A DNA stretch of 64,000 nt from Massilia sp. Root335 (lineage in GTDB: Bacteria; Pseudomonadota; Gammaproteobacteria; Burkholderiales; Burkholderiaceae_D): assembly GCF_001425685.1 (NCBI RefSeq), contig NZ_LMCY01000021.1, positions 275 to 64,274 of the forward strand, in the 5' to 3' direction. The notes below the pieces were generated by a model. That model was not told the origin of the DNA. It saw only the letters and a program-made list of their open reading frames with translations, and did not search any database. The translations under genes and the position numbers were made by a program. Below are positions 46,236-55,562 of this stretch, piece after piece (the stretch's first letter is position 1; the number at the start of each line of letters is the position of its first letter).

Positions 46236-47282
46236 TCAGGCCGACTCGCGCGGCACCAGTCCGCCCGTAAAACGCTTGCGGTACGGCGCCGCGTCGGTGC
46301 CGTCGAGCTGCGCCTGCAGGCATGCCATCGCGGCCACGCCGATGGCGGCCACGTCCTGCCGGAACGTGGTCAGCGGCGGGTGCAGATAGGCGGAAATGGG
46401 CAGGTCGTCGTGGCCGACGATGGCCAGGTCCTGGCCGGGCACGAGGCCGAACCGCCGGCATGCGGACATCGCGCCGATCGCGAGCCTGTCGGTGCCGCAG
46501 GCCAGCGCCGTGACGCCGGCGCGTTTCCAGGCGCCGCTCGCGAGCCAGTCGAGCACGTGGCGGAACGCATACGCTTCGAAATCCCACGACGGCTGCGTGC
46601 TGGCGGGCACGATGTGCGGTTCCACGCCCGCTTCCGCCATCGCGTCCAGATAGCCGGCGAGCCGTTCTTCCGGCGACGGATGCGCGACGGGCGGCGCCCC
46701 CAGATAGGCCGGCCGGTGGCCGCGGCCGAGCAGGTAGCGGGTCAGCATCGCCATGCTTTGCCGGTTGTCGTTCATCACGTAGTTGCAGTCTTCGTGCACA
46801 TAGCTGTCCATGTAGACGATGCGCATTTCCTGCTCCAGCCGCAGCAGCAGGTCGAGGTTGGCCTTCGATGCGACGGCGGTGAGGATCACGCCCGCCACCT
46901 TCATCGAGCGCATCGTCATCAGCGCCGCCGCTTCCTCGGCCGGGTCGTTGTACGAGCACTGGATGATCACGTCCATGCCGAGCGACTTGGCCTTCTCTTC
47001 GATCGCGCGCAGGGCTTCGGCGAAGAACGGCTCGTTCACGACCGGCAGGATGACGCCGACCATGCGCGAGCGCCCGCGCACGAGTGTGACGGCGTGCGGA
47101 TCGGGCACGTATTCGAGTTCGCGGCATGCCTGTTCGATGCGGGCCAGCGTGTCGGCCTTCAAACCTTCGCGGTCATTGAAATACTTCGACACCGTCGCGC
47201 GCGATACGCCGGCACGCGCGGCGACGTCGTGCATCGTGACCGGTCCGCCACGGGAGACATGGGCATTCTGCGCAGTTTTCAT
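46236..47282 (-). CDS. LacI-family regulator of the adjacent sugar ABC operon
   Basis: This 348-residue protein has a LacI-type HTH (16-60: VTMHDVAARAGVSRATVSKYFNDREGLKADTLARIEQAC) and a periplasmic-binding-like effector domain (VGVILPVVNEPFFAEALRAIEE to HDDLPISAYLHPPLTTF). It diverges from the ABC transporter operon. A LacI-type site lies 8 bases upstream of its start and a matching one on the ABC promoter, so it probably represses both. The effector is likely a sugar the transporter carries. Confidence 0.93.
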   Translation of the reverse strand: MKTAQNAHVSRGGPVTMHDVAARAGVSRATVSKYFNDREGLKADTLARIEQACRELEYVPDPHAVTLVRGRSRMVGVILPVVNEPFFAEALRAIEEKAKSLGMDVIIQCSYNDPAEEAAALMTMRSMKVAGVILTAVASKANLDLLLRLEQEMRIVYMDSYVHEDCNYVMNDNRQSMAMLTRYLLGRGHRPAYLGAPPVAHPSPEERLAGYLDAMAEAGVEPHIVPASTQPSWDFEAYAFRHVLDWLASGAWKRAGVTALACGTDRLAIGAMSACRRFGLVPGQDLAIVGHDDLPISAYLHPPLTTFRQDVAAIGVAAMACLQAQLDGTDAAPYRKRFTGGLVPRESA

Positions 47283-47289
47283 CAGTTTG

Positions 47290-47303
47290 TTGACTCGTGT
47301 AAA
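47290..47303. promoter_or_regulatory. LacI-type operator at the regulator's own start
   Basis: TTGACTCGTGTAAA fits the LacI-family pattern TT-AC-CG-GT-AA with central CG. It ends 8 bases from the regulator start codon, so binding would block its own transcription. Confidence 0.65.
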
Positions 47304-47456
47304 GTTCGCTCGCCACCGGCAGGCACGTCACCATCATAGCAAAAATACTTGCATGCAATAAGAGCGCACATTCTCCCGGCACGGGCACCGTTCCGGCACT
47401 GCGGAGCACATGTCGTTGTGATCACTCAACTATTAAAAAATCTTTAAAAAAATCTG

Positions 47457-47484
47457 TTGACGACAAAAAGTCGACACGTGTAAA
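47457..47484 (+). promoter_or_regulatory. Promoter of the ABC operon overlapped by a LacI-type operator
   Basis: TTGACG (47457-47462) and TGTAAA (47479-47484) are 16 bases apart. The operator TCGACACGTGTAAA (47471-47484) covers the spacer and the -10 box. Over 17 bases it matches the site at the regulator's start in 15 positions. Repression by blocking polymerase is the simple reading. Confidence 0.6.
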
Positions 47485-47536
47485 GTTGTTTCATAACGAA
47501 GCATCAAGACACATAAAACAGCTCGGAGACATCGTC

Positions 47537-48478
47537 ATGAAACGACAAGCCATGTTCGCCTGCATCGCGGCGATCGCCCTCTCGCTGGCCGCATCGGCCC
47601 AGGCAGCGCGCCCTTTGAGGTCCGTCGGCGTCGCCGTCAGCGACCTCGCCAATCCATACTTTGTCGCCATCGGCAAGGGCGCCGCCGATGCCGCCCGAAA
47701 GGTCGGCGGCGACAAGGTCCGGGTCACGACCGTCTCCAGCAAATACGACCTCAACACCCAGGTCGGCCAGGTCGAAAACTTCATCGCCAACAAGGTCGAC
47801 ATCCTCATCGTCAACGCGTCCGATCCAAAGGGCATCGCGCCCGTGCTGCAAAAGGCGAGAAACGCCGGGATCGTCGTCATCGCCGTCGACGTCGGCGCCG
47901 ACAATGCGGATGCGACGATCATGTCCGACAACACGATGGCCGGGACCGAATCGTGCAAGCGCATCGTCGATCGCCTGCACGGCAAGGGCAACGTGGTGAT
48001 CGTCAACGGTCCGCCCGTCACCGCCGTGACCGCGCGCGTGGCCGGCTGCAGGCGGGCGTTCGCCGGCACGGGCATCCGGATCGTGTCGGACAACCAGGAT
48101 GCGAAGGGCAGCCTGGACGGCGGCATGGAAGTCATGACGAACCTGTTGATCGCGCACCGCCGCATCGACGCCGTGTTCGCCATCAACGATCCGTCCGCGA
48201 TCGGCGCCGAGCTCGCGGTCAAGCAGGCCGGGCGTGCCGACGTGCAGATGGTCGCGTCCGTCGACGGCGCGCCCGATGCGGAAGCGGCACTGAGGTCGAA
48301 GAACAGCATCTTCGCCGTCACCACCGCGCAAGACCCCTACAAGATGGCCACGATGGCCGTCGAGATCGGCTACGGAATCATGAACGGCAAGCGGCCGGCC
48401 AATCCGGTCGTGCTGATTCCCACGCCGGCGATCACGAAAGACAACGTGGCGGCCTACAAGGGCTGGGCCAGCCACTAA
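47537..48478 (+). CDS. Sugar ABC transporter substrate-binding protein (ribose/fructose type)
   Basis: This periplasmic binding protein of the RbsB/FrcB class has 313 residues and a signal peptide (1-23, ASAQA^ARP). The two-lobe sequence has [21 protein letters not shown] and [20 protein letters not shown], with [15 protein letters not shown] in the hinge region. The ATG at 47537 follows GGAGAC. It is first in an operon with the ATPase, permease and a PfkB kinase. The order and kinase suggest fructose, mannose or ribose as the ligand. Confidence 0.92.
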   Translation: MKRQAMFACIAAIALSLAASAQAARPLRSVGVAVSDLANPYFVAIGKGAADAARKVGGDKVRVTTVSSKYDLNTQVGQVENFIANKVDILIVNASDPKGIAPVLQKARNAGIVVIAVDVGADNADATIMSDNTMAGTESCKRIVDRLHGKGNVVIVNGPPVTAVTARVAGCRRAFAGTGIRIVSDNQDAKGSLDGGMEVMTNLLIAHRRIDAVFAINDPSAIGAELAVKQAGRADVQMVASVDGAPDAEAALRSKNSIFAVTTAQDPYKMATMAVEIGYGIMNGKRPANPVVLIPTPAITKDNVAAYKGWASH

Positions 48479-48495
48479 ACCTCACAGGAGGAGAC

Positions 48496-50004
48496 ATGGC
48501 AACAATCAATCCACCACCCGTGCTGGAGGTATCCGGCATCCGCAAGCGGTTCGGCGCCGTCACGGTGCTCGACGGGGTTCAACTGACCGTCCGCCCCGGC
48601 GAAATCCACGCGCTGATGGGAGAAAACGGCGCGGGCAAGAGCACGCTGATGAAGATCCTGGCCGGCGTGTACCAGCCGGATGCGGGCGAGATCCGCGTGG
48701 GCGGCAAGCCGGTGCGCATCGCGTGTCCGTTCGACGCGCGCGCCTGCGGCATCAACCTGATCTACCAGGAGCTGTCCGTCGCGGCCAACCTGACCGTCGC
48801 GCAGAACATCTTCATGGGCGCGGAGCCGCGCGGGCGCCTCGGCATCGTCGACACGGCGCAGATGAACCGGCGCGCGGCCGACGTGCTGAAAAGCCTCGGC
48901 GCGACGTTTTCTCCCACGCGCATCGCGAGCGGCCTCTCGATCGCCGACCAGCAGCAGGTCGAAATCGCCCGCGCCCTCGTGCACGACAGCCGCGTGCTGA
49001 TCATGGACGAGCCGACGGCCGCGCTGTCCGAGCGCGAGACGGCGCGCCTGTTCGACGTGATGCGGGCCTTGCGCGAGCGCGGCATCGCGATCATCTACAT
49101 CAGCCACCGCATGGCCGAGGTGCGCATGCTGGCCGACCGCGTGACCGTCCTGCGCGACGGCACGTGGATCGGCGAATTGACCCGCGACGAAGCGACGCCG
49201 GACACGGTCGTGCGCATGATGGTCGGCCGCGAACTCGGCGGCTTTTATGAGCACGCGCGGCGGCGCGCGCCGGGCCCCGTGCGTCTCAAGCTGACGGACG
49301 TGTGCGGCGCCAAGGTGCATCCGGCATCGCTGGAAGTGCGCGCCGGCGAGATCGTCGGACTCGCGGGCCTCGTCGGCGCGGGCCGCACGGAGCTGGCGCG
49401 CCTGATCTTCGGCGCCGACCGGATGGCCGGCGGCACGGTCGAAGTCGACGGCCGCGCGGCGGCCATCCGCGGGCCGGCCGACGCCATCCGCCTCGGCATC
49501 GCCTACGTGCCGGAAGACCGCAAGGGACAGGGCCTGTTCCTGCAACAGTCGCTGCTGGCGAACGTGACCATGAACGTCCTCGGCAAGCATGCGCGCTGCG
49601 GGGTGCTCCGCCGCGGCGAGCTGCTGCAGGTGACGCGGGATGCGATCGTCAAACTGTCCGCGCGCGGCGCGGGGCCGGACGGCATCATCGGCGGCCTCTC
49701 GGGCGGCAACCAGCAGAAGCTCCTGCTGGCGCGCTGGCTGGAGATCGGGCCGCGCGTGCTGATCCTCGACGAGCCGACGCGCGGCGTGGACATCGGCGCC
49801 AAGCACGAGATCTACCGGATCATCCACGAGCTGGCCGATGCCGGCGTGGCCGTGCTGTGCATCTCGAGCGAGCTGGCGGAAATCATCGGCGTGTGCGACC
49901 GCGTGCTCGTCATGCGCGAAGGCTGGCTGTCCGGAGAGCTCTCCGGCGCACACATCACCCAGGAAAACATCATGGCGCTGGCCACCCAGGCCCAGGCCGC
50001 ATAG
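48496..50004 (+). CDS. Sugar ABC transporter ATP-binding protein (double NBD)
   Basis: This 502-residue ATPase of the RbsA/MglA/FrcA class has two nucleotide-binding domains. The first has Walker [10 protein letters not shown] and Walker [12 protein letters not shown], but its signature reads LSIAD. The second has [15 protein letters not shown] and [12 protein letters not shown], but a degenerate Walker A VGAGRTE. This split of function is normal for the class. A strong AGGAGGAG ribosome site precedes the ATG at 48496. Confidence 0.94.
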   Translation: MATINPPPVLEVSGIRKRFGAVTVLDGVQLTVRPGEIHALMGENGAGKSTLMKILAGVYQPDAGEIRVGGKPVRIACPFDARACGINLIYQELSVAANLTVAQNIFMGAEPRGRLGIVDTAQMNRRAADVLKSLGATFSPTRIASGLSIADQQQVEIARALVHDSRVLIMDEPTAALSERETARLFDVMRALRERGIAIIYISHRMAEVRMLADRVTVLRDGTWIGELTRDEATPDTVVRMMVGRELGGFYEHARRRAPGPVRLKLTDVCGAKVHPASLEVRAGEIVGLAGLVGAGRTELARLIFGADRMAGGTVEVDGRAAAIRGPADAIRLGIAYVPEDRKGQGLFLQQSLLANVTMNVLGKHARCGVLRRGELLQVTRDAIVKLSARGAGPDGIIGGLSGGNQQKLLLARWLEIGPRVLILDEPTRGVDIGAKHEIYRIIHELADAGVAVLCISSELAEIIGVCDRVLVMREGWLSGELSGAHITQENIMALATQAQAA

Positions 50005-50015
50005 GAGACTCCATC

Positions 50016-51044
50016 ATGCAAACTCTGAAATCCTCCCTCCCCACGGCGCGGCCCACGGCCACACACGGCGGCGCCAGGCAGGCCTTGTCGCGCATGTTCG
50101 CGACGATGGGCATGCTGCCCGTGCTCGTCGCGCTGTACATCGTGTTCTATTGTTTGACCGGGTATTTCGCCGAAGACGGCGTGTCGAATTTCGCGACGCT
50201 GGCCAACACGATGAACGTGCTGCGCCAAAGCTCGATCAACCTCGTGCTCGCGACGGGCATGACGTTCGTGATCCTCACCGGCGGCATCGACCTGTCGGTC
50301 GGCTCGGTGCTGGCGGTGTCCGCGGTGCTCGGCATGATCGCGTCGCTGCCCGGCCACGCGCCGGCGCTGGCGCTGCCCGTCTTCCTGCTGGCGGGCCTCG
50401 GCATGGGCCTGCTGAACGGCCTGCTCGTCGCCGTCTTCAAGATCAATCCGTTCGTCGTCACGCTCGGCACGATGACCGCATTGCGCGGCACCGCGTACCT
50501 GCTGGCCGACGGCACCACGATCCTGAACCGCGAGATCCCGTCGTTCGAGTGGATCGGCAACGATTCGTTCGCGGGCCTGCCGTGGCTCGTGTGGGTCGCC
50601 GCCGCGCTCGTGCTGGCCGCCTGGTTCATCCTGCGCCGCACGGTGCTCGGCATGCACGTGTACGCGGTCGGCGGCAATCCGCAGGCGGCGCGCCTCACCG
50701 GCATCAAGGTCGGCCTCGTCCTCGTGTTCGTGTATGCGTTTTCCGGCCTGTGCGCGGGCACCGCGGGTGCGATGTCCGCGAGCCGGCTGTACGGCGCGAA
50801 CGGCAACTGGGGTTCCGGCTACGAGCTCGATGCGATCGCCGCGGTGGTCCTCGGCGGCACGAGCCTGATGGGCGGCGTGGGCACGATCTGGGGCACCGTC
50901 ACGGGCGCGCTGATCATCGGCCTGCTGAACAACGGCCTCACGATCCTCGGCCTGTCGTCGTTCTGGCAGTACGTGGCGAAGGGCACGGTCATCGTGCTGG
51001 CCGTGATGCTCGATAAATGGCGTTATCAACAACAGGCGAACTAA
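50016..51044 (+). CDS. Sugar ABC transporter permease (RbsC/FrcC type)
   Basis: This 342-residue inner-membrane permease has about 8-10 membrane helices. Family landmarks are TGMTFVILTGGIDLSVGSVLAVSAV, INPFVVTLGTMTALRGTAYLLADG and the EAA-like loop GGNPQAARLTGIKV. GGTSLMGGVGTIWGTVTGALIIGLLNNGL follows near the end. The ATG at 50016 follows GGAGACTCC. It ends 4 bases before the kinase. Confidence 0.94.
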   Translation: MQTLKSSLPTARPTATHGGARQALSRMFATMGMLPVLVALYIVFYCLTGYFAEDGVSNFATLANTMNVLRQSSINLVLATGMTFVILTGGIDLSVGSVLAVSAVLGMIASLPGHAPALALPVFLLAGLGMGLLNGLLVAVFKINPFVVTLGTMTALRGTAYLLADGTTILNREIPSFEWIGNDSFAGLPWLVWVAAALVLAAWFILRRTVLGMHVYAVGGNPQAARLTGIKVGLVLVFVYAFSGLCAGTAGAMSASRLYGANGNWGSGYELDAIAAVVLGGTSLMGGVGTIWGTVTGALIIGLLNNGLTILGLSSFWQYVAKGTVIVLAVMLDKWRYQQQAN

Positions 51045-51048
51045 TACC

Positions 51049-51957
51049 ATGCAAGAACAACGACTCCCCCGTTACGTCGTCTTCGGCGAAGCGCTGACCG
51101 ACATGATCCGCCAGGACGACGGCAGCTGGCGCTCGCTCCCCGGCGGCTCCTGCTGGAACGTGGCGCGCGTCGGCGCGCGCCTGGGCCTGCACACGGGCTA
51201 TGCCGGCGCCGTGAGCATGGATGCCTTCGGCGACGAGATCGCGGACGCCAGCGGCGCGGCCGGCCTGGACGCGCGCTTTTTGCAGCGCGTCGATGCGCCG
51301 CCGTTCATCGCGATGGTCACGTCGCGCCATCCGCCCCGTTACGTCTTCCTCGGCGAGAACAGCGCGGACCTGCACTTCCGGCCCGAGTTGCTGCCCGCCG
51401 GCTGGCTCGACGCGGCCGACGTGATCCACGTGGGCAGCCTGGCGCTGGCGCGCCGGCCGCTGGCGCGACGGCTCGTGGAGCAGGCCCTGATGGCGCGCCA
51501 GGCCGGCAAGCGCATCGCCTTCGATCCGAACTTCCGCAACGCGATGCGCGACGCGTCGTACCGGCCCACGTTCGAACTGATCGCGGGCATCGCCAGCCAC
51601 ATCAAGGTGTCGGATGAGGACCTGGAAGGCCTGTTTCCGGGCCTGGCGCTGAACGATGCCCTGGCCGCGCTGCGCGCGCTCGCGCCCGACGCCGAGATCC
51701 TGTTCACGCGCGGCGCCGGCGGGCTGTCGCTGATCCGCGGCGATCACGTGCTGCACGCGCCGGCGCGCCGCGTGGACGTGGCCGATACCGTCGGCTGCGG
51801 CGACGCATCGATGGCGGGATGGATCAGCGGCATGCTGCTCCACCCGGAGATGCCGGCCGCGCGCCAGCTCGCGCGCATCGCGGCGGTGGCCGCCACGGCC
51901 GCGATGCATGCCGGGCCGTATGCGCCGACGGCGCAGGAAGTCGACGCCTTGATGTAG
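51049..51957 (+). CDS. PfkB-family sugar kinase (fructokinase-like)
   Basis: This 302-residue cytosolic kinase has the N-terminal GEALTDMI and GGSCWNVARVGARLG sugar-binding blocks and the catalytic DTVGCGDASMAGW, where the usual GAGD reads GCGD with the catalytic Asp kept. It is the last gene of the ABC operon and would phosphorylate the imported sugar. It is a clear paralogue of the kinase at 53354-54274. Its stop codon TAG lies in the first bases of an intergenic repeat. Confidence 0.9.
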   Translation: MQEQRLPRYVVFGEALTDMIRQDDGSWRSLPGGSCWNVARVGARLGLHTGYAGAVSMDAFGDEIADASGAAGLDARFLQRVDAPPFIAMVTSRHPPRYVFLGENSADLHFRPELLPAGWLDAADVIHVGSLALARRPLARRLVEQALMARQAGKRIAFDPNFRNAMRDASYRPTFELIAGIASHIKVSDEDLEGLFPGLALNDALAALRALAPDAEILFTRGAGGLSLIRGDHVLHAPARRVDVADTVGCGDASMAGWISGMLLHPEMPAARQLARIAAVAATAAMHAGPYAPTAQEVDALM

Positions 51958-52033
51958 GGCGGGCACCCCGTGCCCGCGCGTGACCCGTGCGATGTCCCGG
52001 CGTTACGCGTGGGCGGAGGGCCGCCCACCCTAC
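51955..52033. repeat. Two-hairpin intergenic repeat element
   Basis: The left end TAGGGCGGGCACCCCGTGCC and the right end ...CGCCCACCCTA are inverted copies about 30 bases long. Each folds alone (GCGGGCAC/GTGCCCGC; GTGGGCGG/CCGCCCAC), with a 17-base core between them. It is the same family as 38213-38324 in the other orientation. The kinase stop codon lies in its first three bases. Confidence 0.7.
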
Positions 52034-52119
52034 CGTAATCCGATCCTGTTCCATTGACCTGCCGCGGCATCGCGCCGCGGCCGGACGGGGTTCACTTTGC
52101 CTAAAATTCAGGAGACAAC

Positions 52120-53346
52120 ATGCGCATGCCCGTCATCGCGCCGGCGCTGCTCGCGCTCGCGTACTGCTTTTCCGCGTCCGCCGTGGACGTCCAGAACTAC
52201 CTGCGCGCCAACGCGGCCGCTAACAGCGAAGGCGGCGGCCAGACGTGCTTCGGCCTGGCCGGCGCCGGGGCCAAATACCGGTTGGGGAATGAATGCGGCG
52301 TCTATGGCGAGATGATGCTGGGCCAGCACCTGGTGGAGGGCGACGCCGGCGAACACGTAAAGGCCTATGCGATGCTCAACCTGGGCAACGAGGCCGCGTC
52401 CAACAATGCGAAACGGCCGGAAGGCGGCTGGAATATCGGCCTGCCGCAGGCCTATCTCGCCATCGAACACGTGAGCGGCCTGGGCGACGCCGCGCTGTGG
52501 ATCGGGCGGCGCTACTACAAGCGCGAAGGTGTGAACGCCAACGACTTCCTGTACTGGAATCCGTCCGGCATGGGTGTCGGCATCGAGAACGTGCCGCTGG
52601 GCCCCATGCAGTTCAGCTACGCCTATCTGCACGACGACCAGCAGACGATGCCGATCATGCGCGTCGGCGACACGGCGAACCGCCACGATTTTCAACTGCG
52701 CGGCGTACCCGTGAACCCGGGCGGCACGCTGGAGCTGGGCCTGGCCCTGATCCGCAGCGACGGCGAACCCGGCCACCACGGCGGTTCGATGCTCACCGTG
52801 CAGCATCGCCAGCACATCCTGTCCGGCGCCGGCGCCAACCGCCTCGCGGTGCAATGGGGAACGGGCGCCGGCACGGACAACGGCGCGACGGGCGACATCG
52901 GCAACGGCAGCGACGTGCACCGGCTGCGCGTCGTCGAAAGCTGGTATGCGCAGGTCACGCGGCGCTTCGGCGGAGAGCTCGTCGCGGTCTGGCAGCGGGA
53001 TACGGCCCACGATGCCGCCAAGGCGAAGACGTGGGCCTCGGCGGGCGGACGCATGTCGTACGGACTCACGGACCGCGTGAAGCTGCTGGCGGACGTGGGG
53101 CACGACCGCGTCGCGCCGCAGAACGGCGACGTGCGCCGCCTGACCAAGTTCACGGGCGCCGTCGCGCTGACGTCCGCGCCGGGTTACTTCGACCGTCCCG
53201 AACTGCGCCTGTTCTTTACGCACGCGCACTGGAACGAGGCCGCGCGCGCGGCCGCGCGGACGAACGATCCGCTGGCCGCGAACGGCATGTTCGGCACGAC
53301 GCTGTCCGGCTATACCGTCGGCCTCACGTTCGAGAACTGCTGGTGA
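52120..53346 (+). CDS. LamB/maltoporin-family outer-membrane porin
   Basis: This 408-residue sugar porin has a signal peptide (1-21) and LamB signatures: QTCFGLAGAGAKYRLGNECGVYGEMMLGQ, LWIGRRYYKREGVNANDFLYWNPSGMGVGIENV, VNPGGTLELGLALI and a C-terminal strand GYTVGLTFENCW ending in Trp. No maltose genes are near; it lies between two PfkB kinases of a mannan-related island. A role in uptake of manno- or gluco-oligosaccharides is likely but inferred. The ATG follows AGGAG. Confidence 0.88.
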   Translation: MRMPVIAPALLALAYCFSASAVDVQNYLRANAAANSEGGGQTCFGLAGAGAKYRLGNECGVYGEMMLGQHLVEGDAGEHVKAYAMLNLGNEAASNNAKRPEGGWNIGLPQAYLAIEHVSGLGDAALWIGRRYYKREGVNANDFLYWNPSGMGVGIENVPLGPMQFSYAYLHDDQQTMPIMRVGDTANRHDFQLRGVPVNPGGTLELGLALIRSDGEPGHHGGSMLTVQHRQHILSGAGANRLAVQWGTGAGTDNGATGDIGNGSDVHRLRVVESWYAQVTRRFGGELVAVWQRDTAHDAAKAKTWASAGGRMSYGLTDRVKLLADVGHDRVAPQNGDVRRLTKFTGAVALTSAPGYFDRPELRLFFTHAHWNEAARAAARTNDPLAANGMFGTTLSGYTVGLTFENCW

Positions 53347-53353
53347 CGGACGG

Positions 53354-54274
53354 TCAGGTGTTCATCGCCGCCAGCAGCGTATCGATCGCCGCCAGCGTGG
53401 GCGGCGTGGCGCCGGCCGCGAGGCAGGCCGCGGCGCCCGCCGCGACGGCGAAGCGCGCATGAGCGAGGCCGTCGCGTTCCGGCGCGTGCAGCATGCTCCA
53501 GGCCAGCGCCGCGATGCTGGCGTCGCCCGCGCCGACCGTGTCCACGGGCGTGATGCGCGGTGCCGCCACGTCCCAGGACCCGTCCGGCGTATGCAGCGAG
53601 GCGCCGGCCGCGCCCTTCGTGTACAGGTAGCTGGCATCCGGATTCCAGCCGCGCAGCGTGGCGAAGGCGGCGTCCGCGTCGCTCGTGCGCAGCAGGCCGA
53701 CGAGGTCCTCTTCCGACACCTTGACGACGTCGGCCAGCGCGGTCATGCGGCGCAGGGTCGGGTCGTAGTTCTCGTCCATCAGGGCGCGGAAGTTCGGGTC
53801 GTAGCTGATGCGCACGCCCTGCGCCTTCAGGCTCTCCGCCAATGCGACCAGCTTGCCGGCCAGCGGCTGGCGCGCGAGGCTGATGCCGCCGAAGTGCGCC
53901 CAGCGGCAGCCGCCGGTCCAGCCCTGCGGCAACTGCGCGGCGTCGAAGTGCAGGTCGGCGCTGTCGTCGCCGACGAAGAAATAGCTGGGCGGGTCGAGCC
54001 GGTGCACGATGGCGAGCAGCGGCGATTTGTCCAGGCGCTGGAGGAAGCGCTCGTCCAGGCCCGCGTCCACGGTGGCGCGCCACAGCTGGTCGCCGAACAC
54101 GTCGCGGCTGACGGCGCCGGCGAAGGCGCTGGGCGCGCCCAGCTTCGCCATCGCGCGCGCCACGTTCCACGTCGAGCCGCCCGTCACGCTGTGCCAGCGC
54201 GTGGCGGCGGGGTCGAGCACGATCATGTCCGTCAGGGCTTCGCCTGCCGCGACGAATACGGGAAAGTCGGCCAT
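53354..54274 (-). CDS. PfkB-family kinase, probable fructokinase
   Basis: This 306-residue kinase has the sugar-binding GEALTDMI, GGSTWNVARAMAKLG and the canonical anion-hole/catalytic DTVGAGDASIAALAW. It follows the AGE-type isomerase with a 1-base gap on the same strand. If that enzyme makes fructose from mannose, this kinase would give fructose 6-phosphate. It shares many blocks (SADLHF, FLQRxD, AGAVSxDxFGD) with the kinase at 51049. Confidence 0.88.
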   Translation of the reverse strand: MADFPVFVAAGEALTDMIVLDPAATRWHSVTGGSTWNVARAMAKLGAPSAFAGAVSRDVFGDQLWRATVDAGLDERFLQRLDKSPLLAIVHRLDPPSYFFVGDDSADLHFDAAQLPQGWTGGCRWAHFGGISLARQPLAGKLVALAESLKAQGVRISYDPNFRALMDENYDPTLRRMTALADVVKVSEEDLVGLLRTSDADAAFATLRGWNPDASYLYTKGAAGASLHTPDGSWDVAAPRITPVDTVGAGDASIAALAWSMLHAPERDGLAHARFAVAAGAAACLAAGATPPTLAAIDTLLAAMNT

Positions 54275-54275
54275 G

Positions 54276-55487
54276 TCAGTCTTTCGCGAGAACGGTCAGC
54301 ACTTCGTAGCAGGCACCCATCGTGTGGTAGTCGACCTTGCCGGCCGGGCTCTTTTCGTCGGTGAGCTTGTCGTTGGCCGGGCCGAGGATGCGGTACCAGG
54401 CGCCGTGTTCGTGGTCGACGAAATGTTCCCAGCTGTAGGCCCAGATGCGGTCGTACCAGGTCCAGTACGCGCCGTCTCCGGTGCGCGCGCCGAGCAGCGC
54501 GGCGGCGGCCAGGCTCTCGGCCTGCACCCAGAAGTATTTGTCGGCGTCGCAGATTTCGTTCTCCGGTCCGAAGCCGTAATGGATGCCGCCGTGCTGCTGG
54601 TCCCATGCCTTCGACAGCGCCGCGTCGAACAGTTCTTTGGCGCGCGGCAGCAGCCAGCCGGACGGGCCGGCCATCTTGTCCTTGTGGCGTTCCATGATGA
54701 GCAGCAGCTTGGCCCATTCCGTCAGGTGGCCCGGCTGGTAGCCCCACGGGCGGAAGATGTTCGTCTTGTCGTCGCGGTTGTAGTCCGGGTCGACCGACCA
54801 GTCGCTGTTGTAGTGTTCCCACACCAGATTGCCGTACAGGGCGGCCTGGCGCACGGTGATGTTGTGGGCGAGCGTCTCCGCGCGCCACAGGAATTTGGCG
54901 TCGCCCGTCGCCTCGAACGCGGCCAGCATGGCTTCGCACGTGTGCATGTTGGCGTTCTGGCCGCGGTACGGGTACAGCGTGGACCAGTCGCCGCTCGCCT
55001 CGTCGGCATACAGGCCGTGTGCCGGTTCCCAGAAGCGGCGTTCCATCAGGTCGTACGTCTCGTCGAGCCAGGGGCGTGCTTCGGCGACGCCGGCCATCAC
55101 CGCGTGGGCGTAGGCCAGCAGCACGAAGGCGAGGCCGTAGCAGTGGTTGGTGTCGTCGGTGACGCGCTTCTGTCCATCGTTCCAGTCCAGCTGCCAGGCG
55201 TAGCCGCCGGTTGCCGGGTTGCGGTGCGCGTCGCGCAGGAAGCTCAGGCCGTGCAGCACGCGTTCGCGGTCGGCCGGTTCCTCGAACTGGCGCCACGCCA
55301 TCGCGAAATTGAAGACGAAGCGGGTGCTGCTCACCAGATGGCGCGTGTGCGCGTCGTAGACCGTGCCGTCGTCCTTGTAGAAATGATAGAAGCCGCCGCT
55401 CGGGTCGGTGCAGCGGGGGTCGTAGAACTGGCGGGTGTGGCGGATGTGCTGCAGCAGCGTCGCGCGGGATTGGAAATCGGGAAGCAT
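54276..55487 (-). CDS. AGE-family isomerase, probable D-mannose isomerase
   Basis: This 403-residue (alpha/alpha)6-barrel enzyme belongs to the N-acylglucosamine 2-epimerase/YihS group. Catalytic histidines seem present: His182 (NMHTCEAM), His254 (GYQPGHLTEWAK) and a third near 391 (KVDYHTMGACYE), matching the three His of YihS-type mannose isomerases. It forms an operon with the fructokinase-like gene and the upstream LacI regulator. Mannose to fructose conversion is the best fit. Cellobiose or mannobiose 2-epimerase is an alternative. Confidence 0.83.
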   Translation of the reverse strand: MLPDFQSRATLLQHIRHTRQFYDPRCTDPSGGFYHFYKDDGTVYDAHTRHLVSSTRFVFNFAMAWRQFEEPADRERVLHGLSFLRDAHRNPATGGYAWQLDWNDGQKRVTDDTNHCYGLAFVLLAYAHAVMAGVAEARPWLDETYDLMERRFWEPAHGLYADEASGDWSTLYPYRGQNANMHTCEAMLAAFEATGDAKFLWRAETLAHNITVRQAALYGNLVWEHYNSDWSVDPDYNRDDKTNIFRPWGYQPGHLTEWAKLLLIMERHKDKMAGPSGWLLPRAKELFDAALSKAWDQQHGGIHYGFGPENEICDADKYFWVQAESLAAAALLGARTGDGAYWTWYDRIWAYSWEHFVDHEHGAWYRILGPANDKLTDEKSPAGKVDYHTMGACYEVLTVLAKD

Positions 55488-55562
55488 TGGTCGGTCGTGG
55501 TGAGTGAATCGGTGAATCGCGCCGCGTCGTGCGAACGCGGGCGCCTGGGGGAGCGGGGCGGA

